DNA of 64,000 bases, taken from assembly GCF_006717095.1 (NCBI RefSeq), contig NZ_VFQE01000001.1, positions 1,550,001 to 1,614,000 of the forward strand. The letters run 5' to 3'. Source of the DNA: Blastococcus colisei (GTDB lineage Bacteria; Actinomycetota; Actinomycetes; Mycobacteriales; Geodermatophilaceae). The notes beneath the pieces were generated by a model. That model did not search any database. It had not been told where the DNA came from and was given only the letters and a program-made list of their open reading frames with translations. This document shows positions 35,996-44,299 of this stretch, piece after piece (position 1 is the stretch's first letter; the number at the start of each line of letters is the position of its first letter). Both the position numbers and the translations under genes were made by a program.

Positions 35996-36697
35996 ATGAG
36001 CGAGCCCAGTCAGCTGCAGCTGCCCGAATGGTTGTCCACGAATCTCCGTGCCACGCCTGCCGCGGAGGTGGCCGGTCAGCCGGTCACGGTGAACCGGAGC
36101 TGGTGGGAAGAACGCCTCGACGGCACTCCTTTCGCCGACGAGCTCTTCGACTCCCCGGAGGAGCGGCTAACTCGCACACTGCTCTTCGAACTCGGGGAGC
36201 GAGCCGGCAAGTCACCGGAGGACGCCCGCCGGTTGCTCTGGGCCACGCTGGCCTGGGGAACGGGTCGGCGGCACCGCAACAACCGAGCTCGCGTCACCGC
36301 TGTCGTGAAGGGCGGCGACGAGCTCAGCGAGGTGCTGAGACGGGCGGCCGAGGTCGGCCGCGCCGACCCCTCGGCTGCCTACCGGCTGCTCCGGCCCTAC
36401 CGGAACGCCGTCTCCCACCTGGGCCCGCCCTTCTTCACGAAGTTCCTCTACTTCGCCGGCGGCGGCAGCGCCGCCCACCCCTGTCTCATCCTCGACTCCC
36501 TGGTCGCGAAAACCCTTCGGCGGCAGTGCGGCTGGACGGAACTCACCGGTTGGTACAGCTGGCCGGCCAACCAGTACGTCGACTACTGCGAGCTCCTCGC
36601 CCGTTGGGCCAAGGAGCTGAGCGACGACGTAACCGGCGACGCGGTGCGCCCCGACCAGCTGGAGTACGCCCTCTTTAACCGAGGGAGGCACTCATGA
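35996..36697 (+). CDS. OGG-fold (8-oxoguanine DNA glycosylase-like) protein
   Basis: A 233-residue helical protein with a helix-hairpin-helix glycosylase signature: HLGPPFFTKFLYFAG followed by CLILDSLVAKTL. Lys149 and Asp167 occupy the positions of the catalytic Lys and Asp of OGG1-type HhH glycosylases, so base excision and strand cleavage look possible. An upstream segment SWWEERLDGTPFADELF and ending in ALFNRGRHS are unlike housekeeping OGG1, and the N-terminal antiparallel domain is missing or reduced. ATG at 35996 has a GGAG site. The stop overlaps the next gene (ATGA). The base recognised is unknown. Confidence 0.78.
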   Translation: MSEPSQLQLPEWLSTNLRATPAAEVAGQPVTVNRSWWEERLDGTPFADELFDSPEERLTRTLLFELGERAGKSPEDARRLLWATLAWGTGRRHRNNRARVTAVVKGGDELSEVLRRAAEVGRADPSAAYRLLRPYRNAVSHLGPPFFTKFLYFAGGGSAAHPCLILDSLVAKTLRRQCGWTELTGWYSWPANQYVDYCELLARWAKELSDDVTGDAVRPDQLEYALFNRGRHS

Positions 36698-37632
36698 CGA
36701 CTGCTGACATCACCGTCGTCGCCTCGGACAACGCTGTCACCCGGCGCGAACGGCGACGCCAGTCGGCCTACCGCGACGAGGTTCTCGGGTTGCCTGCCGG
36801 ACCGGCCCGGGACGGCCGCATTCTGGGCAACTACCTGCCCGCTGACGACCGGCGCAGCAACTTCCTCAGTTCCGAGGCCGCCGACTATGCCGCCTCGCGT
36901 GTGGACGTCGTCCGGAGCGAGGGCGGGCAGCTCGAGCAGACCCGGCTGTTCACCAACATGCTCAGCTCGATGCCGATGTGCTTCAGCGTCTTCGGCCACC
37001 TCCGCGCGCGGCCGGAGGCCGCGGCCGCGCTCCTGTCGTCGCTGACCGGTCGAAGCATCGCGGGTTTCGACCGGGTGACCGTCGGCCGCCGGACCATCGA
37101 CGGGATCGAGTGCGAGTGGGCGCCCGAGCGGCGCGAGCACCTGGACGACGGCACCGCCTTCGACGCCGTGGTCGCCGCCCGGCTGGCGGACGGACGACGA
37201 CTCCTGATCGCCGTCGAGACCAAGTACGTCGACACCTTCAGCCGGGACAAGGACGACCCCGAGAGGGACCGCGAGTACCGCCGCTTCTGCGAGCAGTTCG
37301 GCATGGCGCCCACCGCCTTCGACGCGCTGAAGGGCCCAGCCACCCGGCAGCTGCTGCGCAACGTCCTGCTCACCGAGAGCGTGCGCCGGGGCGGTGCGAG
37401 CGGGCCCGAGGCACTGTTCGACGACGCACTCACGCTCGTGCTCGCGCGGGAGGACGACGCCGCTGCACGGTCGACGGTGGCCGCCATCGACCGAGAGCGC
37501 GGCGGCCTGCCGACGGCGGTGGCGTTCGTCGGCCACGGTCCGCTGGCCAACGTTGCGTCCGGGATCGATGGGCTGGGGGAGTGGGCCACCCGCTTCCGTC
37601 GCCGCTACGTCGCCTCCGAAGAACTCTCGTGA
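36694..37632 (+). CDS. PGN_0703-type PD-(D/E)XK nuclease
   Basis: A 312-residue protein. The signature LFTNMLSSMPMCFSVFG (residues about 85-101) is typical of PGN_0703-like proteins, and FDAVVAARLADGRRLLIAVETKY gives D157, E175 and K177, a complete PD-(D/E)XK site. These are predicted restriction-like endonucleases without an assigned system. Start and stop of the previous gene overlap as ATGA with a GGGAGG site, so it is tightly coupled to the OGG-fold gene. A decayed copy of its C-terminus lies 2.9 kb downstream. Confidence 0.8.
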   Translation: MTTADITVVASDNAVTRRERRRQSAYRDEVLGLPAGPARDGRILGNYLPADDRRSNFLSSEAADYAASRVDVVRSEGGQLEQTRLFTNMLSSMPMCFSVFGHLRARPEAAAALLSSLTGRSIAGFDRVTVGRRTIDGIECEWAPERREHLDDGTAFDAVVAARLADGRRLLIAVETKYVDTFSRDKDDPERDREYRRFCEQFGMAPTAFDALKGPATRQLLRNVLLTESVRRGGASGPEALFDDALTLVLAREDDAAARSTVAAIDRERGGLPTAVAFVGHGPLANVASGIDGLGEWATRFRRRYVASEELS

Positions 37633-37795
37633 CCTCCTCTTCGTCCCTCACGGAAGCCGCGGCTGGAGCACGCCGACCAGCGGACCTTCCCGCGGGAACG
37701 CCGAGGGGTCGGCAGGGCATCCGGGAGGTCGCCGAGCCCGAGCCGCGTCGCGGCCGCCGGCAATCGGCTCTCACCGAATCATCGAAAGGAACCAC

Positions 37796-38506
37796 ATGAC
37801 CCCGCCGCACCTCCCAGCCCAGGCGACACCGAGCACGGCTACGTCCGGCCAGCGGTTTCGGGCGGGTGCCTGGTACTTCGTGCTCACCATCGCCTCGGCC
37901 GGCTTCCTCGCCGCCGTGCCGTTCTGGCACGCCGCAGACCGGCTTGGCCGGCGGAAGGTGCGCCCGCTCGCGATGGCCTACACGGCGGCCGGCATCTACC
38001 TCGTCATCCTCATGGCGCTCACGCCGCCGCAGCAGCCCGACGGAACGTCGGGCAACGAGACGCTCAGCACCATCGGCGGGTTGAGCGCCGTGTTCGTCGT
38101 GGTCGTCGCGTGCATCCAGCTGCGCTCGCTCCGCCGCGAGGTGTACGGCGCACCTGGCGTCGTCCCCGGGCACGACGACCCGGCGGTCGCCCGTGCACTC
38201 GGCGCCCGGGCTCGCCGCGAGGAGACCCGGCAGCTCGTCACGCGGGAACCCGGTCTGCGGCGGGAACTCGGCATCGGTCGTCCCGACCTGGGCCGCGGCT
38301 ACGACGACGGCGGGCTGATCGACGTGAACACCGCGCCGACCGAGGTGATCGCCCGCGTCGCCGACATCGACCGCGGTGACGCCGAGGCCATCGTGGCGGG
38401 GCGCACCGCCCGCGGCGGCTCGTGGTTCGACATGGCGGAGTTGGTCGACAGCGTGCCGCTTTCGCCCTCTGCGCGAGAGCACCTCCGGGAACGGGCGGTC
38501 TTTTGA
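37796..38506 (+). CDS. Membrane protein with C-terminal helix-hairpin-helix domain
   Basis: A 236-residue protein with three hydrophobic segments (about 25-45, 60-76 and 92-108), a charged linker rich in Arg, and a ComEA-like helix-hairpin-helix: GLIDVNTAPTEVIARVADIDRGDAEAIVAGR. The ATG at 37796 follows GAAAGGA. HhH domains bind DNA or act as protein contacts; here the domain would face the cytoplasm near the membrane. It is separated from the nuclease gene by 163 bp and may form its own unit. Confidence 0.75.
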   Translation: MTPPHLPAQATPSTATSGQRFRAGAWYFVLTIASAGFLAAVPFWHAADRLGRRKVRPLAMAYTAAGIYLVILMALTPPQQPDGTSGNETLSTIGGLSAVFVVVVACIQLRSLRREVYGAPGVVPGHDDPAVARALGARARREETRQLVTREPGLRRELGIGRPDLGRGYDDGGLIDVNTAPTEVIARVADIDRGDAEAIVAGRTARGGSWFDMAELVDSVPLSPSAREHLRERAVF

Positions 38507-38727
38507 TATGGCAGCTGACCGGGGGGCGGGGTCTGGACCTGACGACCGCGCTTCGCGCCGTGGTGGCTCTCCGTCGGCGGTCGGACCGTCATCGGGCTCG
38601 GTGGTGCCTGAGTCCTGCCCCTGAATGGTCTCGGCCGGCTTCGGCCCTCACCAGTGCGGGTGGCACGGGCTGCCGGGAGCCGATTCGGACGCATCCGTCT
38701 CGTATCCTCGCGCGGCTTGATGACTGC

Positions 38728-39816
38728 ATGGGACTTGGGGTCGACGTGAATGAACTGCTCGCTCTCGCGGGTGCGCACAAGGCTCTGACGGCCGTGGCCG
38801 TCGCTGCGGTGGTCGTGGGCGGCGGAATCGTTGCGGCGACCGCGGTCGGATCCACCATCGCGACGGTCACCAAGGTGGTCGACGGCGACACCATCGACGT
38901 CCGCTACGGCGGCCGAGAACACAGGGTTCGCCTTCTCAACATCGACACCCCTGAGGCCGTGGACCCGAATTCTCCGGTCGAGTGCTTGGGCCCTGAGGCG
39001 TCCGACTGGCTGAAGCAGCGGTTGCCGGTCGGCACCGAAGTGCGCCTCGAGCGGGACGAGGAGACGCGCGACCGCTACGACCGAGAACTGGCTGCCGTCT
39101 TTCTCGGGGACGAGTTCGTCAATGCCGAGATCGCCAGAGCCGGCATGGGCGTCGCGATGTCCGTCGGCCCCAACGTCAAGTTCTTGCCGCAGGTAGAGGC
39201 CGCCCAGGCGGAGGCCGTGAGCGGTGGTCGCGGTCTGTATGCCACCTCGATCGAGTGCACGGTGCCCGCACGCGTTGAGGAACTCAGCTCCGCCGCTACC
39301 GAGACCGTCGGGCAGGAACCCGCAGGCGCGGCAGCGCTCGCCGACTTCGACTCGCACCGTGCTGAGCTCGTCGCCCTTCTGGTGACCGCCAAGGACCTGC
39401 TGGCTCTTCTTGACGGCGACGCGGATGTCCTACCGATGGCGGCCTACCGCAACCAGACGAGCACTCTTCGCTGGCAGGTGGCGAGAGTCCAGGACCGGTT
39501 GGAGTCCGCCGAGACCAGGAACGGGATCGCCCGGGACGCGCGAAAGAGCCAGCTCGCGGAGGAGGCGCGCCGCGCGGCTGAGGAAGCCGCCCGCCAGGCG
39601 GCCGCGGAAGCCGCGCGCCAGGCTGCGGCCGAGCGCGCCGCTGCTGCGGCACGGGCAGCGCAGCAGTCGGCGCCGTCGTATCGCCCCCCGTCCCCATCAA
39701 CCGCCACGCGCACCGCGGCTCCGCCGCCGTCCAACAGCGGATCCGGGTCGAGCACCTACACCGGCTGCCGGAGTTACGCGCCTGGCGGGAAGACGTGGAC
39801 GCCGATTCCGTGCTGA
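38728..39816 (+). CDS. Membrane-anchored or secreted thermonuclease (SNase-like) with Ala-rich coiled tail
   Basis: A 362-residue protein. A hydrophobic helix (about 18-42) precedes an SNase fold: VTKVVDGDTIDVRYGGREHRVRLLNIDTPE and RYDRELAAVFLGDEFVNAEIARAG, which carry the catalytic Asp, Arg and Glu positions. The second half is an Ala/Arg/Glu-rich coiled coil (EEARRAAEEAARQAAAEAA) ending in CRSYAPGGKTWTPIPC. Such nucleases cut DNA or RNA outside the cell or in the periplasm-like space. The ATG at 38728 has no clear ribosome site. It lies between the HhH membrane protein and a NERD protein. Confidence 0.85.
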   Translation: MGLGVDVNELLALAGAHKALTAVAVAAVVVGGGIVAATAVGSTIATVTKVVDGDTIDVRYGGREHRVRLLNIDTPEAVDPNSPVECLGPEASDWLKQRLPVGTEVRLERDEETRDRYDRELAAVFLGDEFVNAEIARAGMGVAMSVGPNVKFLPQVEAAQAEAVSGGRGLYATSIECTVPARVEELSSAATETVGQEPAGAAALADFDSHRAELVALLVTAKDLLALLDGDADVLPMAAYRNQTSTLRWQVARVQDRLESAETRNGIARDARKSQLAEEARRAAEEAARQAAAEAARQAAAERAAAAARAAQQSAPSYRPPSPSTATRTAAPPPSNSGSGSSTYTGCRSYAPGGKTWTPIPC

Positions 39817-39837
39817 GGCCCGCGGATCGACGAGGAG

Positions 39838-40488
39838 ATGGACATGACCGAGCAGCACACGGGCTGGGATGACCTGGCCATCCGTTGCCCGGGCAGTGCT
39901 GCCAGCGCCCAGGCAGCGCAGGCCCGTGCGGCCGCACCCGTCCGGTCAGTGCTCGCCCGACTGATGGGCGTGCACAGCGACGAACGCGCATGGCGACTCG
40001 GCGCTGCCGGCGAGAAGCGTGTTGGTCGTCAGCTCGAGCGTTTGATGAAGGACGACCCCCGGTGGCGCTGTCTGCACGCCATCCCGGTCGGTAGGCGAGG
40101 TGCGGACATCCACCATTTCGTGATCGGCCCGGGCGGCGTGTTCACGCTCAACGCCAAGCACCACCCAGGCGCTCGGCTCTGGGTCGGTGGCGACACCTTC
40201 ATGGTCAACGGCGTCCGGCAGCCTTACGTGCGGAACAGCAGGCACGAAGCCGACCGCGTGAGCAGCCTGCTGTCTTCTGCGGTCGGTCATCCGATTGCGG
40301 TCACCGGCCTCGTCGTCCCCGTCGGTGCTCAGGACGTCCGGATCAAGAAGCCGCCGAAGGACGATGCGGTCGTGCCACGGCGGCAGCTGTGGCGCTGGTT
40401 ATCGCATCAGCCACAGGCACTGCCCGTCGCGATCATCGACACGCTCTTTGAGCAAGCCCGCCGGTCTGCAACGTGGACCGGTACGTGA
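39838..40488 (+). CDS. Stand-alone NERD-domain protein
   Basis: A 216-residue protein with a NERD core: GAAGEKRVGRQLERL, then GRRGADIHHFVIGPGGVFTLNAKHHPG. The acidic residue in ADI and the Lys in NAKHH match the nuclease-like core of actinobacterial NERD proteins. Start at 39838 or an ATG six bases later; GACGAGGAG precedes both. It follows the thermonuclease after 21 bp, suggesting co-transcription. NERD proteins are presumed DNA-processing enzymes; direct activity here is not shown. Confidence 0.8.
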   Translation: MDMTEQHTGWDDLAIRCPGSAASAQAAQARAAAPVRSVLARLMGVHSDERAWRLGAAGEKRVGRQLERLMKDDPRWRCLHAIPVGRRGADIHHFVIGPGGVFTLNAKHHPGARLWVGGDTFMVNGVRQPYVRNSRHEADRVSSLLSSAVGHPIAVTGLVVPVGAQDVRIKKPPKDDAVVPRRQLWRWLSHQPQALPVAIIDTLFEQARRSATWTGT

Positions 40489-40515
40489 AGCCGTGGTGAC
40501 CTGGGGTCCAGCGGC

Positions 40516-40652
40516 TTCGAGGCCGCACGATCGGCGGTCCAGGCGGTCGACCGGCAACGCGGGGGACTGGCACGACCGTGCGGTTCGTCGGACACGGCGA
40601 GCTCGCCGATGCTGCCGCGCGAGGGCGCGACCTGGTCAATTGGGCTGGGTAG
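40516..40652 (+). pseudogene. Decayed C-terminal fragment of a PGN_0703-type nuclease gene
   Basis: Two frames joined by a shift read FEAARSAVQAVDRQRGG and then TVRFVGHGELADAAARGRDL before a stop at 40652. The intact gene at 36694 ends with a similar VAAIDRERGGLPTAVAFVGHGPLA segment. No start or catalytic core is present. I infer the remnant of a second nuclease gene deleted from this site. Confidence 0.6.
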
Positions 40653-41017
40653 CTCCGGCGCCGCTGCGTAGGCGGGCCGGCGGAAGCCTGACCTCCCGTG
40701 CGAGCTGACGATCTGGCCTCTGGTCATCGGCTCACCCGCGACGCCGACGGGGGTGGCTCCTGTCCGGCGTCCGGGCGGACGACTGGCTGCTGATCTCACC
40801 CCTCGGAGGGGAAAACCGCCACGATCCGTGCACGGAGCCGATCACAGACGGTGAATCGCTCTAGCCTTTCGTTGCTCACCGTGATCGGCGACTGCCCGTG
40901 GCAGAGGTCGATCAGTCGCACGGGGGTGACGATCCACGGGGCATCTGCGACGCGGCACGATCCGCTGGCCAGGACCCCACGGAAGACCGGCGGGGCGCGC
41001 CCGCCTCGGGGGAGACT
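40653..41017. other. Intergenic region before the envelope module
   Basis: 365 bp without a supported gene. A frame starting at a GTG at 40898 runs into the next gene but has no ribosome site and no conserved sequence. The promoter of the downstream five-gene module probably lies here; no clear box was identified. Confidence 0.4.
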
Positions 41018-41737
41018 GTGGCCACAACCAGATCGAAGGCGGAGCGCTTCGACGCGTCGTACCGCTCGTTGCCCGTCTACTGGCCGGTCCGCTGGCGCCT
41101 GCTCTGGATTGCGCGGAGCGACCGGCGTGCCGGGTTGCCCATCGGGCTCAGTGCCGAAACGACTCCGGCTCTTCGGGACCTCGTGGCCCGCCGCGACGAC
41201 GCCTGCGAGCACGAGCGCACCCGCTACTACGCCCATGTGCGCCCCATCGACGTCCGCTTGGCCGAGATCGACACCGAACTTGTGGCCCTGAAGCGGACCC
41301 TCGCGGAGAAGGCGGAGGCTGCGGTGCGCGCGGCGGTCCCGCCGTCGGAGGAGGAGCTGGTCCGGCGCAAGGCGGGGGAGCGCGACCTCCCCCCGGAGCT
41401 GGTCCGGCAGCGGCGGGTGCTCGAGCACCAACGGATCGCCGACGCGGCCCGCGAGGCCGAACTCGACGCGCAGCGCCGGCTGGACGCGACTCTTGCCGAG
41501 GAGGCCGAGCTTGCGGCACGCAGGCAGAACCGGGCCGATGTCACCCGGTCTCGTGCCCTCCGCCTCGTCGAGTACGCCGATCGGCTGGCGGCCCTGTACC
41601 GGCGCGCCCTGATCCGCCGTCACCCGCAGCGGGACGCCCTGGTCAGCAGCTGGCGAAGCGACCTCGCCGGCCCGCCGGCATGGGTGCTGGCCGACGACAT
41701 CATCCCGTCCCACCGAGCTCCGGGAGCCGCCGCGTGA
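41018..41737 (+). CDS. Coiled-coil protein of unknown function, first gene of envelope module
   Basis: A 239-residue soluble protein. RFDASYRSLPVYWPVRWRLLWIARSDRRAG opens it, then two long charged helices (LAEIDTELVALKRTLAEKAEA; AAREAELDAQRRLDATLAEEAELAARR) give a coiled coil. The GTG at 41018, next to a GGGGGAGA stretch, fits best; a GTG at 40898 is the alternative. The stop overlaps the next gene in GTGA. I do not recognise the family. Position suggests a cytoplasmic partner of the membrane protein encoded next. Confidence 0.7.
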   Translation: MATTRSKAERFDASYRSLPVYWPVRWRLLWIARSDRRAGLPIGLSAETTPALRDLVARRDDACEHERTRYYAHVRPIDVRLAEIDTELVALKRTLAEKAEAAVRAAVPPSEEELVRRKAGERDLPPELVRQRRVLEHQRIADAAREAELDAQRRLDATLAEEAELAARRQNRADVTRSRALRLVEYADRLAALYRRALIRRHPQRDALVSSWRSDLAGPPAWVLADDIIPSHRAPGAAA

Positions 41738-43041
41738 GCAGGAAGCCTCAGCAGGAGAACTCGTCGGCGAGCGCTGTCGACGGCGGGAACGGGTGGTCTT
41801 TCCGGCACCCCGCCGACCCGCCGCTCTCGCCGCGCATGCCGGCACACGAGGCACGCGACGCGGTGCACAAGGTTGTCACCGAGATGCACGCCACCGGCTC
41901 GCTCGACGCGGGCAACGGTGATGCGCTCGACGCCTGGCTCGAGTCGCTGCGACCGCAGTGGGTCGCCCACCACGAGTTGGCCGGCGCCGAGGCTCAGTCC
42001 GTGGCCCAGCTGGCGGCCGGCCATTACGAGGCGGCCGCCCTGGCGGCCCGCCGGACGGCCGAGGTGACGAAGGCCGAAAGGGACCACACCGAGCGGCTGG
42101 TCTCGATCTTCGAGCAGCGGCTCCTGGCGCCGAACGAGGGGTCGGCTCGCGAGACGCCGGACCGGCGACGACGCCCTCGCCCCTCGATCGACGCGCTGGA
42201 GGGGCTCACCCCCCAGCGTGGCTGGCAGTGCGTCAGCATTCTGCTCCTCCTCCTGGCGACCGCCGGTGACCTCGCCGCCTTCTACGTCACGCTCGCCGGG
42301 ATGACCGGGCAGCAGGCCTACATGGTCTGGACGCTGACGATCGCTTTGGCCGCGGCAGCAGTCGGCGTCATGCACGTCGTGGGCCGGACGGCGCGGAACC
42401 TGCGCGAGGGACAGGGCGGCCTCGGCCGGGTGTCCCTGGCGTTCATGACCACGGGGTGGCTGGCACTCGGCGCGGCGACCTTCTACGTGCGGACCCAGGT
42501 CGAGGCGCCGACGGCCTCGACCGGCCAGGTGGCCTTCGGCGGCGTCGCCGCGGAGACGTCGGGGGAGGACCCGCTGCTCGCGGCCCTGCTGCTGGCCGCG
42601 CTCTACATCGGCTCCGGGATCCTGGCCTTCTGGATCGGGTTCTCCGACCACCACCCGCGGATGAAGTCCTACCTGAAGCTCCGCCGGGACCTCGCGGCGC
42701 AGCGGCGCGCGGCGGCTGACGCCGAGAGTGCGGCGATCGAGGCCGAGCGGCTGGCCGACAACGCTCGCGCCGAGATCGAGCGGACGGCGGCCCGCACGGC
42801 CGCCGCCGCGGCCAGCGTCGACGCCGAGATCACCGAGCTCAAGGAGCTGGCGCGCATCCACGTCGCCGGCGTGCTCGGTGACCCGGCCGCCACCAACAAC
42901 CTCGTCTCCGGACGGGCGCCGGGCGAGGCCCGGCCGAGTCACCTCAGGCCGCTCGTCCCGTGGCCGGCCGCTCCGGCCGACCCGCTCCCGCCCACGAACG
43001 GCAAGGGCAACGGCAACGGCCATCACGCCGGCGCCCGCTGA
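41734..43041 (+). CDS. Four-helix membrane protein with cytoplasmic coiled coil
   Basis: A 435-residue protein. After a charged N-terminal half there are four transmembrane segments (around VSILLLLLATAGDLAAFYVT, WTLTIALAAAAVGVMHVV, LAFMTTGWLALGAATFYV and LLAALLLAALYIGSGILAFW). A cytoplasmic coiled coil (RRDLAAQRRAAADAESAAIEAERLAD) and a Pro/Gly-rich tail follow. The layout recalls DUF4407-like or MotA/ZorA-like proteins, but I see no diagnostic motif. GTG start coupled to the upstream gene by GTGA overlap; the lipoprotein gene follows after 13 bp. Confidence 0.72.
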   Translation: MSRKPQQENSSASAVDGGNGWSFRHPADPPLSPRMPAHEARDAVHKVVTEMHATGSLDAGNGDALDAWLESLRPQWVAHHELAGAEAQSVAQLAAGHYEAAALAARRTAEVTKAERDHTERLVSIFEQRLLAPNEGSARETPDRRRRPRPSIDALEGLTPQRGWQCVSILLLLLATAGDLAAFYVTLAGMTGQQAYMVWTLTIALAAAAVGVMHVVGRTARNLREGQGGLGRVSLAFMTTGWLALGAATFYVRTQVEAPTASTGQVAFGGVAAETSGEDPLLAALLLAALYIGSGILAFWIGFSDHHPRMKSYLKLRRDLAAQRRAAADAESAAIEAERLADNARAEIERTAARTAAAAASVDAEITELKELARIHVAGVLGDPAATNNLVSGRAPGEARPSHLRPLVPWPAAPADPLPPTNGKGNGNGHHAGAR

Positions 43042-43054
43042 TCCAAGGACACTC

Positions 43055-44194
43055 GTGAACGCACCGTCGGCACTGCGCCGCATCGCAGCAGGCGTGGTCT
43101 CCATCGCACTCCTGGTCGGCACCGCCGCGTGCTCGGACGGCGCTGAGCCCACCGGTGGGCTGTCGATCGTCGTCGGCGCTCGGAACAACATGCCGGCACC
43201 GGCGCTCTCCGGGGCAGCCTCCGAAGCCATCGAGTCAGCCCTGGTCTCCCAGAGCCACCTGTCGGTCGTGGTCGCCGACGGTGCGCCGTTCCAGCTCGAC
43301 GGCGCGGGTGCGCTGGTGGCGCGGGACGAGAACTCGATCGTCCAGAAGCAGGACCGTGACCAGAACCGCGAGCTGATCGAGCGGGCGCTCGGTGAGGCGC
43401 AGGCGAAGACGGAAGAGACCGACCTCCTCGCGGCACTGCTGCTTGCTGCCCGATCGCTGAGCAGCGTCGACGGGGAGGTCACGATCGTCATCGTCGACTC
43501 CGGCCTCTCCACCACGGGAGCCCTGAACTTCGCGGCGCAGCCCGAGCTGCTCGACGCCGATCCGGAGACGCTCGCTGCCGCACTGGCGGAGGCCGGGGAG
43601 CTGCCGGATCTCAGCGGCGTCGACGTGGTCTTCTCCGGGCTCGGTGATGTCGTGGCTCCGCAGGAGCCGCTGCCTGCTGCGCAGCGCGCCAACCTGATCG
43701 CCATCTGGACCGCGATCGTCAAGACGGCCGCCGCACCAAACGTCCGCGTCGAGGAGGCGCCGCTCAGCGAGACGCCCGCCCGCGGCCTACCCCGGGTGAC
43801 TCCGGTCGTCCCGGGCGAGGGGTCGCGATGCGTGGTGGAGACCGTCGTCCTGGACGAGGGGGACATCGCCTTCGTGGCCGACACCGCCGAGTTCCAGGAC
43901 GGCGACGCCGCCCTGGCGACGCTGCAGCCCATCGCGCAGCGCATGACGTCGCAGGTTCTCTCGGCCACGCTGACCGGAACGACCGCCGACAAGGGCGACG
44001 ACGAGGGGCAGAGGGCGCTCAGCAGGCAGCGCGCGCAGGGCGTGGCCGACGTCCTGGTCGAGCTGGGAGTCCCCGTCGGCCGGATGACGGTGACCGGTGT
44101 CGGTAGCGACTTCCCCGATTACGACCCCACCGATCTCCCGGCGAACCGGGCCGTGCGGATCCAGCTGGCCGGCGTAGCCGAGATGGAGTGCTGA
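43055..44194 (+). CDS. Lipoprotein with vWA-like region and OmpA peptidoglycan-binding domain
   Basis: A 379-residue protein. Signal peptide AAGVVSIALLVGTAACSD contains a lipobox cleaved before Cys. Residues about 40-230 look like a vWA/Rossmann-type domain (LSIVVGARNNMPAP; VTIVIVDSGLSTTG; VDVVFSGLGDV). The C-terminal 110 residues are OmpA-like: LTGTTADKGDDEGQRALSRQRAQGVADVLVELG and NRAVRIQLA. It would sit on the outer face of the membrane, holding peptidoglycan. GTG at 43055 follows AAGGA. It lies between two membrane-protein genes of the same module. Confidence 0.82.
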   Translation: MNAPSALRRIAAGVVSIALLVGTAACSDGAEPTGGLSIVVGARNNMPAPALSGAASEAIESALVSQSHLSVVVADGAPFQLDGAGALVARDENSIVQKQDRDQNRELIERALGEAQAKTEETDLLAALLLAARSLSSVDGEVTIVIVDSGLSTTGALNFAAQPELLDADPETLAAALAEAGELPDLSGVDVVFSGLGDVVAPQEPLPAAQRANLIAIWTAIVKTAAAPNVRVEEAPLSETPARGLPRVTPVVPGEGSRCVVETVVLDEGDIAFVADTAEFQDGDAALATLQPIAQRMTSQVLSATLTGTTADKGDDEGQRALSRQRAQGVADVLVELGVPVGRMTVTGVGSDFPDYDPTDLPANRAVRIQLAGVAEMEC

Positions 44195-44299
44195 GCTCAA
44201 GTCGTGGAGGTCGGGTGTCGATACCCGTTTCGCCAGCAATTGTCCGAGGCCTCTTTCCAGGACGACAGCTGCGGGGTAGCTCAGGAGGGATCATTCGAG

